Shown here one piece after another: positions 1 through 9,691 of a stretch of DNA of 64,000 nt. The stretch is from Prinsepia uniflora (taxonomy: Eukaryota > Streptophyta > Magnoliopsida > Rosales > Rosaceae). The translations under genes were made by a program, and so were the position numbers. Each line of letters begins with the position of its first letter. The stretch's first letter is position 1. The DNA lies in contig CM064870.1 of assembly GCA_032719365.1 (NCBI GenBank), positions 42,812,194 to 42,876,193 of the forward strand. Direction: 5' to 3'. The notes below the pieces were generated by a model. It saw nothing but the letters and a program-made list of their open reading frames with translations. It had not been told where the DNA came from and ran no database searches.

Positions 1-599
1 GGAGTAGGTTTGAATGGTTTGGGGTCTGTGGGTTCGCTTGTCCGTCGCGGGTCCGAGTGATGTTCGGGTTTTCAGACGGTGACGGCAATGATGGTGAAGA
101 CGATGATGATGAAGGTGATGTCTGGTGAGGGCGTGTGATCGATCTGGGGTTAGAGATGAAGCAACAGATGGGGAAGGTGGTCGGGGTGTTTAATGCAAAA
201 TGGTTGCTCACGGGAAATAATGAGAACAAAGGAAGAAAGGCAGATTCATGCATCCAAGCTTTTGGGTTATTGGGCCAGTTAGATGAGTAACACTTGTCAC
301 TCATCTGATTGGTCCAAGATTCTAGTTGACCAATCCAAATATTCCACCTGGCCTGAACCTCAAAAAACGTAATAGTATCCCTCATAATCGGTGACCCGTA
401 ACTTCCATTCCGAACCTCCGATTCCGGCATGCCGCCTATCTACGGAATCGTGGTGACGTGATCTATGTAATGGTCAAGGGTCCATATCCAAATAGTTTCT
501 CGAGTCAAAAGTCAACATTTTGCCCTGAATAGGGGCAAAACGGTCATTTTACATATAATTTCTCAATTTACAAAAATTTCAAAAATTCGGGTCGTTACA
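1..599 (-). mobile_element. Ty3-type LTR, 5' portion, cut by window edge
   Basis: On the minus strand this begins with the LTR start seen throughout the window (TGTAACGACCCGAATTT, at 599) and reads leftwards off the window. It has the shared 5' LTR module: a TCATTTT/GGGGCAAAA stretch, a pair of TTGAC W-box-like motifs near 505-515, and the 'GTAGATAGGCGGCATGCCG' block near 430. It also has the ATGAGTGACAAGTGTTACTCATC-like inverted motif near 284-305. No PPT or internal region adjoins it, so it may be a solo LTR or an LTR inserted into the next LTR fragment. Confidence 0.75.
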
Positions 600-1164
600 A
601 CGCTCTAGTCACAGTCGCCTTCAACCTTAGGCGGGTCGACCCATGGGTTTACACGCAGAGCCTGATCCGCGCGATCCAACCCAGTTCCCGTTCCTTCATT
701 TTTCCTTATTTCGCTTCCCTTCTTTAACCAATACACTGTAATCTTATTCAAAAAGAGTTCTATGATCTTAAAACTGAGGAAATTTACCTTAATGTTCATC
801 AGGGCTCTCCAACTTTTCTGCTGTCCATTGCCCCTCTCTGTCCAGGAGATTCCAACGTCTAAATCTCCGTTTTTCTAGTTGAGAATGGTCGCGGAAGTCC
901 ACACAGTCGTTTAGGATCCTTTTTCTTACCGTAAAAACCCTAAGTAGCCTGAACCTCTATGGTCTAACCTTGAGCTCTGAAGGGTTGTTCTCGGGCCTGG
1001 GTGGAGATACCATATCCTAGCCTTTTTTTGGTCCTCCCTTCTTCTTTCTTTCTTCTCTTTTTTTTTTCTTTTTTTTTCTTTCTGGTTCTCCCGCATTCTC
1101 TCTAGTTTTTCTTTCATTTGTTTCACCTTTCTCCCTCTTGGCCACTAACTCCCGATCTCCTTTA

Positions 1165-1246
<82 letters not shown>

Positions 1247-1248
1247 TT

Positions 1249-1290
<42 letters not shown>

Positions 1291-1424
1291 CATATATATA
1301 ACTAAGTTAGTGAAGCCGTCATTTCGTACCGTCCGTCTGAAATCACCAAACTAATCACCGATTAACTTCACTAATCCATCATTAATCACTAATATAATCC
1401 CGAAATCCAGGATGGGTTGTTACA
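600..1424 (-). mobile_element. Truncated LTR fragment B
   Basis: The minus-strand LTR start TGTAACAACCCATCC lies at 1424. The left part (600-1010) resembles the middle of LTR G1 near 11430-11900, including a 'gggtcgacccatggg' stretch and pyrimidine-rich runs. The copy is interrupted or truncated at 600 where the previous LTR begins, which suggests LTR A inserted into B. It encloses a long CA/TC microsatellite. No coding potential is seen. Confidence 0.6.
1168..1287. repeat. (CA)n followed by (TC)n microsatellite
   Basis: An uninterrupted CA run from about 1168 to 1243 is followed by a short spacer and a TC run at about 1251-1287, then an AT-rich tail. It sits inside an LTR fragment. Confidence 0.95.
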
Positions 1425-1738
1425 TATAATGGGAGGGAAATGTGGAGAGAATTCTAGAATATTATAGGTCTTTCTTCCAAATTGGCCAAAATACCCTTAT
1501 GCCCAAATGACCAAATTTCCCCTAGTCATTCTTGACCCATAACGAACCTTATTCAACCTCTGTTTTCGACATACTGCTTGCTTATGGATTCAGAATTTCG
1601 CGAGCTTCGTAATGGTGCTAGCGACACGTGCACAAAGTGTCTTGGTCAAAAAGTTAACACCTTGTTCTTATATGGGAAAATCGTCATTTTCACTTAATTT
1701 TTCTAAATTAACTTTTATTGAAATTCCGGGCCATTAAA
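1425..1738 (-). mobile_element. LTR fragment C (5' end only)
   Basis: The minus-strand start reads TTTAATGGCCCGGAATTTC, a mutated form of the common TGTAACGGCCCGG start. It is followed by the W-box-like pair (about 1647-1659) and the 'gaccaaatttcccctag' region typical of LTR 5' modules. Only about 310 bp survive; the rest is cut by fragment B. Confidence 0.6.
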
Positions 1739-2292
1739 CTGATATTGAATTTGGACTAGGCGCAACAAAAAATTGAAGTCCTCGTAAGAGACATAGAAAA
1801 GAACAACGCAAGTAAGATGCCCACTTGCTCCAATTTCACTTGATTCAAAAAATGGTTCATGGTCCACAATTTAGAACCAACTTCTAATCTTTTCTAGTAG
1901 CAACTTCTACTAGTGACACGCCTAAACTTGAAGTCAATTTGAAGGTCAAGTCAATTGGACCAGCCCACCTAGGGTAGGACCACGACACCATGCGCATGGC
2001 TTTCAGCCTTCCCTTCATTCTCCCTAGTCACTTATACCATATCCATATGCACCCAGCTATAGCGAAGAGATCCCCCTCACCCAAACGCTTGCGTATCCGC
2101 TCCTTACAAAGCGAGCCACCGAACGATGACCCTAGATTACACTACGACAACATTTTGGGAACGAACATAATCTAGCTGCCCAATGTGACTCTTTTACAAT
2201 GTATTTCCAAATTTCGATATACAGAAAGAAGGCGTGACACTAAAGGGAGATATGTGACGTCTACGCTACAACAAGGAATTCCTAGGCCACCA
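1739..2292 (+). other. Degenerate retrotransposon internal sequence, no intact gene
   Basis: There is no ORF above 61 codons. The last bases (about 2267-2292) read on, across the solo LTR S1, into the gag pseudogene at 4870. Removing S1 and one copy of its CCACCA duplication gives a continuous reading frame around the junction (LQQGIPRPPMEANMETP). This segment is therefore best seen as the 5' part of the same decayed Ty3/gypsy gag region. Function of the first 500 bp is not recognisable. Confidence 0.45.
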
Positions 2293-3324
2293 TGTAACGC
2301 CTCGAACTTTTATAAACAGTATTGTAATATGAAATGACCATTTTGCCCTTAAGGAGGGAAAAAGTTGACTTTTGACCCATGGACTATTTTGGAAGTGGAA
2401 CTATGACCGTGACGTAGATCGGGACGTCATGAGTCCATAAACAGGCGGTACGCCGAAATCAAACTTCGTACGGGAAAGTTATGGTCTTGGAAGCAAAAAA
2501 TGGCTATTTTGCGCCTCGAAAACCGTGCTAATTAATTAATATCTGGAGTAGTTGGAAAGTAGTTAAGGGACACTTGGATGAGTGACAAGTGTCACTCATC
2601 CGTTAGCTAGGGTTCAGTTTAGGGTTCATTGATTGGTCCATATATATTCCAAGTCTCACCTCTCTCCTCACCCTATTCGTTTGTTTCAATTTCACTTCAA
2701 ACACAAACACCTCACCCCACTCGTGTTAACTGAACTAACCCCCTACCATAACCGAGAACCACCCAAAACCCAACCACCAGATTGCGCCATCCACCGTGAC
2801 TGGCTGAGAGGAACGAACTGAGGGACTGACCGGGAAAGGAAGGCGACGACTTTGAGAAGCTGAGCTACGATGGAGCTACGACGGAGGGTAAGTTTCTGGA
2901 AAACCCGAAATCGTACCTTTGAACCCAGAAATGGAGCTTATGTTTCCCACGTCCGTTTAATGTTTCTTTTGTTCCTAACGGCTTCTAGGGATTGAGACGA
3001 GCTTATAGGATCTGGTTTCGAGGCTAGTGGTGACCGGAGCTGCAAGATAACGGTGATAGAAAACGGAATTACTGTTTATTGAGGTAAACCTTCAGATCCA
3101 GCCCGTGTTTGATGTTTTTGATTAGCTAGAACCGTAGAGGAGAATCAGACGAGCATTTAGAGATAAACTAGGACTAAAATGGTTGAGAAATGAACGAATG
3201 GTGACCGGGTCAAGTCGCGGGTCTGAACGACCCGGTTGCAGACATACGGGGTCGACCCGTCGTAAGGAAGGAGACGATGACATCACCACTGTCAGACCTG
3301 TCAGAGTACGTGTCCCAATCATCA

Positions 3325-3565
3325 TCCGACACATGTCACATGTCAGTGCACAGTTAGCACTGACATGTTAGTGACGTGGCCCAATCAGGGGCTGCCATGT
3401 GTCACTAACATGTCAGTGATGTGGACCAGTACCGTGCTGACTTGTGGCACTTGTTAAAGCTGACATGTGGCACTGACAGAGCCGTGACATGGACCAATCC
3501 CGTGGTGACATGTGGCACATGTCAGAGTCTGACATGTCAGACCTGACAGTTGTCAGATGACGTCA
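3325..3565 (+). promoter_or_regulatory. Dense TGACATGTCA / TGACGTCA motif cluster in S1
   Basis: Within 240 bp there are repeated ACATGTCA-type half palindromes, several TGACGTGG/CACGTG-like sites and a perfect TGACGTCA at 3558-3565. Such palindromes are typical binding sites of plant bZIP factors; a role as LTR enhancer is inference. The same cluster, with the TGACGTCA kept, occurs in S2 and S3. Confidence 0.5.
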
Positions 3566-4254
3566 TCGGTTACTGTTCCAGCGTTGACTAGCGCGTTGAC
3601 TAGCACATGGGGCACGTGTGAACAGTGTTTTTAGTGGGACCACCACCATTCTTTAGGTTTCGACGATCCGGATCCAATGGAAATGGTTTCGGGTCGATCG
3701 GAGATCCTTATGTTGGTCAAAATAGGGCTTATTACCTCGGGAAACGCGTTGGGGCGACTTTCCCGCGCCAGTTTCAGTCTAGGGTTTCATGGTTGAATAT
3801 TAGGGACTTGTAGTGACCTTTACGTGTACTTTGGACATGACAGGAATCGTACAATAGTACCAGGATAGAGTTATACATTTGGATTTGCAGCAGGATTGTA
3901 CTGTGAGTGGGCCTTTGATTTCATTAAACCCTTGCATGCATAACCATTTTCACTTCTATATATATGTATGTGATTCAAGCAAAAGTATCTGATTATCTTG
4001 AGTTATGACTATGGCACGATTTACGATGTTGGGCATGAGACCCGTCTGGTTAATTTAAGCATTGTTTTGAGTTATATATATGTATGAGGATGTCGATGAC
4101 TATCTTTAGTACTACACTGTATAGATCTACCCGTGTGATACCGTCTCCTCCGGATGTAGGTACCCCGAAGTGGTCACGGCGCAATGCCTGCGAGGGGTCA
4201 TTCTACGGAGGGACCGGACCGTAGGGTGACTCAGGAGCAGGATTACTATTATTG

Positions 4255-4398
4255 GACGTCTGGGGCGTCAGGCATCTGAGAAGCAATTCCTGGACTGGGG
4301 TTCGGGGTTTGGACTCGGGATTGAGACCCCAGGTGGCACGCGTAGCCTTGGGACTGTGACCTTATTGGATGTCTGGGACGTCGGACATCTGGGATGTC
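4255..4398 (+). repeat. Tandem short hairpins (GACGTC type) in S1
   Basis: 15-nt stem-loops with a TGG loop: GACGTC/GGCGTC at 4255-4269, GATGTC/GACGTC at 4368-4382 and the perfect GACATC/GATGTC at 4384-4398. They lie about 470-615 bp from the LTR 3' end. Equivalent hairpins occupy the same place in S2 and S3. Confidence 0.65.
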
Positions 4399-4869
4399 AG
4401 GGTTGGGATGTATAATGCAGTGACTGAGGTTATGATTATGTTATATTATGTTGCTTATGCCTATTTGATATGATATTACGGTTTTGATACTAATGCATGC
4501 ATGTTTGGAAAACGGAGGGGTAAAACTATATGCTTTCTAATTGACGAACTGTTTTATAAACTTGAGTTTTGACTCACTCACCCTTATTGTTTTATTGATC
4601 CCTCCCGTGCTACTGAGGCAAAAGGGGATCCTAAGGCAGAGGCATAGGTTCACGTTGCACACCTGAACCCCACTGCTGGTATTCAGATGTTATGTATGAC
4701 TTATTTGGATATTTTTGCATTTGAGTTTCTTTAAGGGTAATTTTGGTTTTGTGAGGTCGGGTGTCAAACGGGAGCAGGGCACGTCCCCCGGGTTCAACAG
4801 GAACGGATTTTCTACCCCTTTCTCTGTATACAGAGTGGTCCCAGGGGGATTGGGGCGGGTCCTGTCACA

Positions 4870-5880
4870 CCACCAATGGAAGCTAATATGGAAACTCCTC
4901 GTGATGGAAGTCTGAGGATATCACCCGTAAGGAATTAGCTAAAGAAGAATTGATGATGTTAATTAAGGACGCCCTGGTCTCCATATGCGATTAGATGAAG
5001 GCTCTGAACAAATAGGTTCATGAGCTCTCCAAGCAAGGGAAAATAGAGCTGAAAGGCACCATCACCTACCTCCAAAGGTAGCAAATCCAGAAAAAGGAAA
5101 CCAAACCATGGATTTCAGAGTTCTTGCTCTAGAACCTATAGTCATGGGACAGTTCTTCACTAATGCTTCACCCGTCGAAACTCCCGAAATGAGTAGGACC
5201 TGTGAGGTTCGATCTAAAGAAAATAGCAGGATTCACGCCAAATATTGACCACCCTCTTGGGAAGAGTCAAAGGTTAAACTGGCTAATGGTATTCTGACTA
5301 GCATGAAAGGTGACTCTGAGAACTGGAGAAGATCAAACGACATGGCGGTAAACATAGGAATTCAGGCATAACCAGAGCCCATCCTATGTAGTCAAGCATC
5401 ATGCCATAATGACTGAAATTGCCAAAATAAGGCACATGATTAAAAAATAACAAGTGCCTCCTAGGAGAGCCAATGTCTCGACATACAGAAAGCCTTATCC
5501 CATGTACGTGAACCAGGACATTCCTTTTCCCAGGAACTTCAAACTGCCAGCTTTTCCACTTTTTAGTAGAGATGGCAGTACGTCATTCCTAGAGCATAAA
5601 TGAAGGTTCTCGACCAGTGTGTAGTTCTTAAGGATAATTCTTATCTCAAGCTATCTATGTTTAGTAGCTCTCTGATTGTTGGATGATATTTCTTAGTACT
5701 CATTGCTGCTAGAAGCCTACATACATGTGGGGGAAAATGGAGGCAAAGTTCCATGAGGAGTTTTGCTGGGTCGAACTTGAGGTTACGACTAGTGACCTAG
5801 CTGGCATCAAACAAGGAGAGCATGAAAGGAATGGAAGGCCGGGTTGCATACTTGCATTTGCACGACAGAATATACAGTAA
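4870..5880 (+). pseudogene. Ty3/gypsy gag pseudogene
   Basis: Conceptual translation in changing frames recovers the plant Ty3 Gag core: 'RKPYPMYVNQDIPFPRNFK' with 'LPAFPLFSRDGSTSFLEHK' (about 5487-5600), then 'KDNSYLKLSMFSSSLI' (about 5630-5676), then 'MWGKMEAKFHEEF' through 'LEVTTSDLAGIKQGE' (5725-5823). These match the order of the retrotransposon gag domain (EHI.RF ... NDEYLKLR.F..SL ... W..ME.KFHE.F ... ADLA.IKQ). Stops and frameshifts break it throughout. An ATG at 4876 opens the piece downstream of S1. The 3' side ends at a stop near 5880, after which nothing is recognisable. No zinc knuckle, protease or RT follows, so the element was truncated before or when the copia element arrived. 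Confidence 0.7.
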
Positions 5881-6101
5881 GATGTGTTCGTTTGGATATA
5901 TATTATTTCTATACACTCAAGCCTCATGCATGGATACATTTATGAAACAAATATAATATCTCATGGAGAATTTACATATATGACTTTCTTTTTTATAGCT
6001 GATGAGTTTTCATTCTTAGAAATCATCTGGTGTGTGGACCTTGGAAATCAAACTGCAAATGAAAACGAAAGCTCCAACTAAAGGTGATGTTATGGATTTC
6101 A
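5881..6101. other. AT-rich sequence without recognisable feature
   Basis: It lies between the gag pseudogene and the copia LTR. Only short ORFs are present and there is no similarity to other parts of the window. Confidence 0.5.
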
Positions 6102-6431
6102 TGATATCATACGAGAGAGAAAAAGGTAGACGTAGATGAGAAATTGGAATAAAGCAAGGTTGAGAGAAAAGAGAGAAAAGTGAGAACTGATATCTTTGAT
6201 TAATTGAAATCGTACACTTGACTCCTATAGATGCATATAGGTTTTACAACCCTCTATCACTTTTCCTTACATCACACTTAATAGATGCTTTAACTTATAG
6301 CCTCACAGCTAGCCTATAAGTGTCACACAAGTAACATACAACTATCATAACAACCTAACAAACATAACCAACTCATAACTAACTTGCTAACCATACTAAC
6401 CAACTCGCAACTCGCTAGCTATTCTCTATCA
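6102..6431 (-). mobile_element. Ty1/copia 3' LTR, 330 bp
   Basis: The plus strand starts TGATATCAT and ends CTCTATCA, so the ends are short inverted repeats (TGATA...TATCA). On the minus strand the LTR follows a purine tract (GAGGGAGGA, plus 6432-6440) that serves as the polypurine tract. The coding remnant of a copia element reads towards it on the minus strand, which makes this the 3' LTR. No 5' partner is in the window. The 5-bp left flank is TTTCA. Confidence 0.8.
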
Positions 6432-9031
6432 TCCTCCCTCAGCTAATTGCGTAATCACAATAGAAGATTGTCCCAAAAAAAATCAAATTTAAGAGTACGA
6501 AGGGCATGAGTCATGATTTCTGTGAGCTGAGCATTTGAAGAAACATAAGCAAGCCGAAGAACCTTACTTTGAGCACGTTCACTGATGAAATGAACTCAAG
6601 CTCAACATGCTTGGTATGGCCATAAAACACTAGATTGTGAGCAAGTTGAATGGCAGACATACTGTCACACTAGAGCAAAGGACTGTGTGGAAGATGAAGA
6701 TCACAGATAAGATAAGGGATCTAATGAAGCTCACATGCAGTGGAAGTAAGGGCACTGTACTCAGCCTTGGCAGAAGAACAGGAGACCATGGACTGTTTCT
6801 TAGCTCCCCAGGAAATGGGATTATGGCCAAGAAAAACAATATGTTCAGAGGTAGACCAACATGTAGTGGGATTGGCACCCCAATCCACATTAGAGAATGC
6901 TTTTAAGTGAAGAGGACCAGATTGATAATGAAAACCAAAATCCAGAGTGCCACAGACATAGTGTAAAATACGCTTGAAAACAACCATGTGGACATCAGTG
7001 GGGGCATGCATAAACTAGCACACAGTATCAACCGCAAAGGAAAGATCTAGACTACTAAACGTAAAATACTACAAAGCACCAACCACATTGAGATAAAAGG
7101 AAGGATTTGCAAGAAGAGTACCATCGTGAATGAGTCACTTTGTATCAGGAACTAGATGAGTAGTCATAGAGCTATAGTTGGACATACCAACTAGTGGTAG
7201 AAGATCTGAGGCTTGCTTTCTTTAATTAATGAATAAATCTAGATCTAATTGACAAACTTACAGGCCAAAAAAATAAGAAAGAGCCCATCACTCCTTCATG
7301 TCAAACTCACAGCCCAAAGCAGGATCAGTCAAGACAAGGCATGCAGATCATTCCCAGTGACGCCGATATCATTAGCGTATAAAAGAATAAGAAGGAAAAT
7401 AAAACCATGTCGAAGAAAAAACAAGTCAGATTCAAAGAGGGATTGAAAAAACCCTAAACGCACCATGCGAGTAGTAAAACGTGCATTCTAAGCACATGGA
7501 GCCTGCTTCGAACCATAAAGGGACTTCTCCAATTTGTAGACATGATAAAGAAAGGCAGAATCAACAAAGCAGAAGGCTGGTCCATGAACACTTTCTTATG
7601 AAGCTGAATATGAAGGAAAACATTTTTGACATCAAGTTGACGAAGACTCCACTTGAAGTGAGCTACCAAAGCAAGAACTAGGTGAACTGTGGTATGCTTG
7701 ACCACGAGGCTAAACGTTTCCTCATAGTTAATGCCAAACTCTTAAAGGTAGCCTTTGGAAACAAGACGTGCCTTGTGACGAGCAATAGTTCCATCAACAT
7801 GTCTCTTAAGTTTGAAAACCCATTTACAAACAAGGACATGTCGATGGGCATGAAGAGGAACAAATTTCCATGTGTGTTGTTGGTGGAGTGCATGGAAGTC
7901 TTCATGCATAACATGAAACCATTCAAGAACGAGTAGGGCTTGTTTGTATGTCATGGGTTCAAAAAGAGCACTGATATGAGGACTAGAGACGTGTTGCGTA
8001 AGAAAACCATGATGCCTAGGCTTGAAGATGCCACTCTTGGCACGAATGATCATAGGATGAGATGATATAGGAGCAAATGATGAAGGTTGTTCATTAATAG
8101 AAGGTGCAGGTGAGAGAGAATCAATCGAAGAGATAGGAGATCGTTTAATAGTAGCCATGGAAGTAACTAGTGAAGGTGGTGCATACGGTATGGCTAGTGA
8201 TGAAGCACTAAAATATGAGAGGGAACTTGAGGAAGTTGAGCAGTCAATGTAGATGAATGTGAGGAACCAAGAGTGTCCAACCTGCCCAGTGAATGAGACA
8301 TAATAGATAAAGAAGTGCATCTAACTATACTAGGTTGGTTCAAAGAGGAAGAAACAGTTGTATGATGAGAATGAACTTGAAAGGGGAATAAGGACTTGTT
8401 AAAAATAACATCACATGAGAGATAAATGTGTGCTTAGTAGGGATATGATAACACAAATAGCGCTTATAGTCAAGGGTATATCCAACAAAGGCACATTGAG
8501 AGGTATGAGGTTCAAGCTTATGATGGTTATAGGGTCGAAGATAGGAATAACATGCACAACCAAACACTTTGAGGCTTTGAAGAGAATGAGCATGACCAAA
8601 GAGAGTAAAGTAGGATGATTACATGTTTAAAATGGAAGTACGCATGCAATTTATAAGGTAATTGGTAGTGGAATATGCATGAAACCAGAATGAAAGAGGC
8701 ATGAAACATATTTGAAGGAGAGTGTTAAGGGTTTCAATAAAGTGTATGTGTTTTCGCTCAGCTAACTGTTTTGTTTAGGAGTATAAGGCCAATATTTGCA
8801 ATGAAGAATTCATTTGGAAGTAAAGAATTGAGTCATGGGTTTTTTGACAAACTCACCCCCTCCATTACTTTGAAAAAATTTGATGGATTTGTTAAAATAG
8901 TTGAGAATGTAAGAGTAGAATGCTATAAAAACTAAAGCAAACTGTTGACTTATTATGGAGTGGATAGATCCAAGAGTAACAGGTACAGTCATCAACAAAG
9001 ATTACATAGTATTTGTAACCAAAAATAGAAG
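6432..9031 (-). pseudogene. Ty1/copia pol pseudogene (integrase-RT-RNase H)
   Basis: Read on the minus strand the domains come in copia order. Integrase core: 'YYVIFVDD' near 9010, then 'FFQSNGGGEF' (8810-8998), where the usual catalytic Asp of QSDGGGEF is Asn. Integrase C-terminal part: 'FGCACYSYLRPYN' with 'CAFVGYTLDYKRYLCY' (8340-8567). RT: 'EPMTYKQAL', 'HTWKFVPL', 'CKWVFKLKRHVDGTIARHK' (7742-8100) and 'WSLRQLDVKNVFLH' with 'KVFMDQP' (7500-7705). RNase H: 'SVDWGANP'-like and 'VSCSSAKAEYSAL' (6721-7011), then 'SAIQLAHNLVFYGHTKHVEL' (about 6590-6660). Many stops and frameshifts are present. Gag, protease and the first catalytic part of integrase are missing, cut at 9031 by the start of element R. 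About 2.6 kb of a normal 4-4.5 kb internal region remains. Confidence 0.9.
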
Positions 9032-9366
9032 CGATATATCCCGTACCAGAATTTAGAGACAAAAAAAGTGTGAAATTACCAAATTGCCCCCATGTACTTT
9101 GTTGGGTCTAGATTTCTTTACTTATGGGCTACTTGTTAGGTGTGTGGGGTTGGAGTGTTTTTTTGATAGCCCGAATTAATCTCCCAAGCCCAAGATAACC
9201 CAGGCCCAAATTGGAAGCCCAAATGCACCACAATTGGCTTTAGTCCTTTATTGCATCCAAGTTTGATCCAGGTCCAAGTCAAGGCCCAAACCCAATTACC
9301 TGTTTAAGACTTACCCACAATTGTAACGCACAGCCTCACCAACTAACCCACACTCTGTTTTAACAC

Positions 9367-9463
<97 letters not shown>

Positions 9464-9691
9464 CTCCCTTATACAACCCGTGAGCACTCCACCTTGAAAT
9501 GAAAATCCACAACCCATCAAACACTCAACTAGGGGGTCGTTCCCTTAAGCTCAGGCGATTGACGTATCACCATCCTCCTCCCTCGCCATCAATCAAACTT
9601 TCTTACACTGTGATAAATCATGCCTCACCGTATCGATGGAAGAAATGGGCATTGATTGTCAACCCAAAAACTTGAAACAAATCCCAGATGG
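9032..9691 (+). mobile_element. R 5' LTR, first piece
   Basis: It matches 40003-40749 almost base for base outside the CA run: 'cagaatttagagacaaaaaa', the 'aagcccaaatgcaccacaat' region, a CCTGTTTAAGACTTACCC TATA-like stretch near 9300 (CCTATTTAAGG in the other copy), and 'gagcactccaccttgaaatg'. It is cut at 9691 by G1, leaving GATGG at the junction. Confidence 0.8.
9368..9461. repeat. (CA)n microsatellite in R 5' LTR
   Basis: About 47 CA units. It lies at the same LTR position as the roughly twice longer run at 40335-40520. Confidence 0.95.

Larger units (their letters stand above)
2293..4869 (+). mobile_element. Solo LTR S1 (family S), 2577 bp
   Basis: It starts TGTAACGCCTCG and ends GGCGGGTCCTGTCACA, with TG...CA termini. 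It is flanked on both sides by CCACCA (2287-2292 and 4870-4875), a perfect direct repeat. No PBS or PPT adjoins it, so it is a solo LTR left by recombination. The order inside is: W-box-like pair (about 2365), GTAGACAGG-type block (about 2440), a TGACATGTCA/CACGTG-rich cluster (3325-3565), a TGCATGCATG motif near 4494, GACGTC hairpins (4255-4398), and the GGGAGCAGGGCACGTCC tail. Two further copies of this family (S2, S3) occur in minus orientation. Confidence 0.9.

Noticed and set aside
4368..4398. CRISPR-like or tRNA-like short repeats
   Set aside because: The repeats are hairpins within an LTR of a plant retroelement, with irregular spacing and no leader or cas genes; no cloverleaf could be drawn.
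5709..5939. 76-codon minus-strand ORF
   Set aside because: Antisense to the recognised Gag segment 'KMEAKFHEEF'.
6637..6906. Plus-strand ORFs of 80-90 codons over 6.6-8.6 kb
   Set aside because: Antisense shadows of the copia RT/RNase H remnant, whose minus-strand translation matches known domains.
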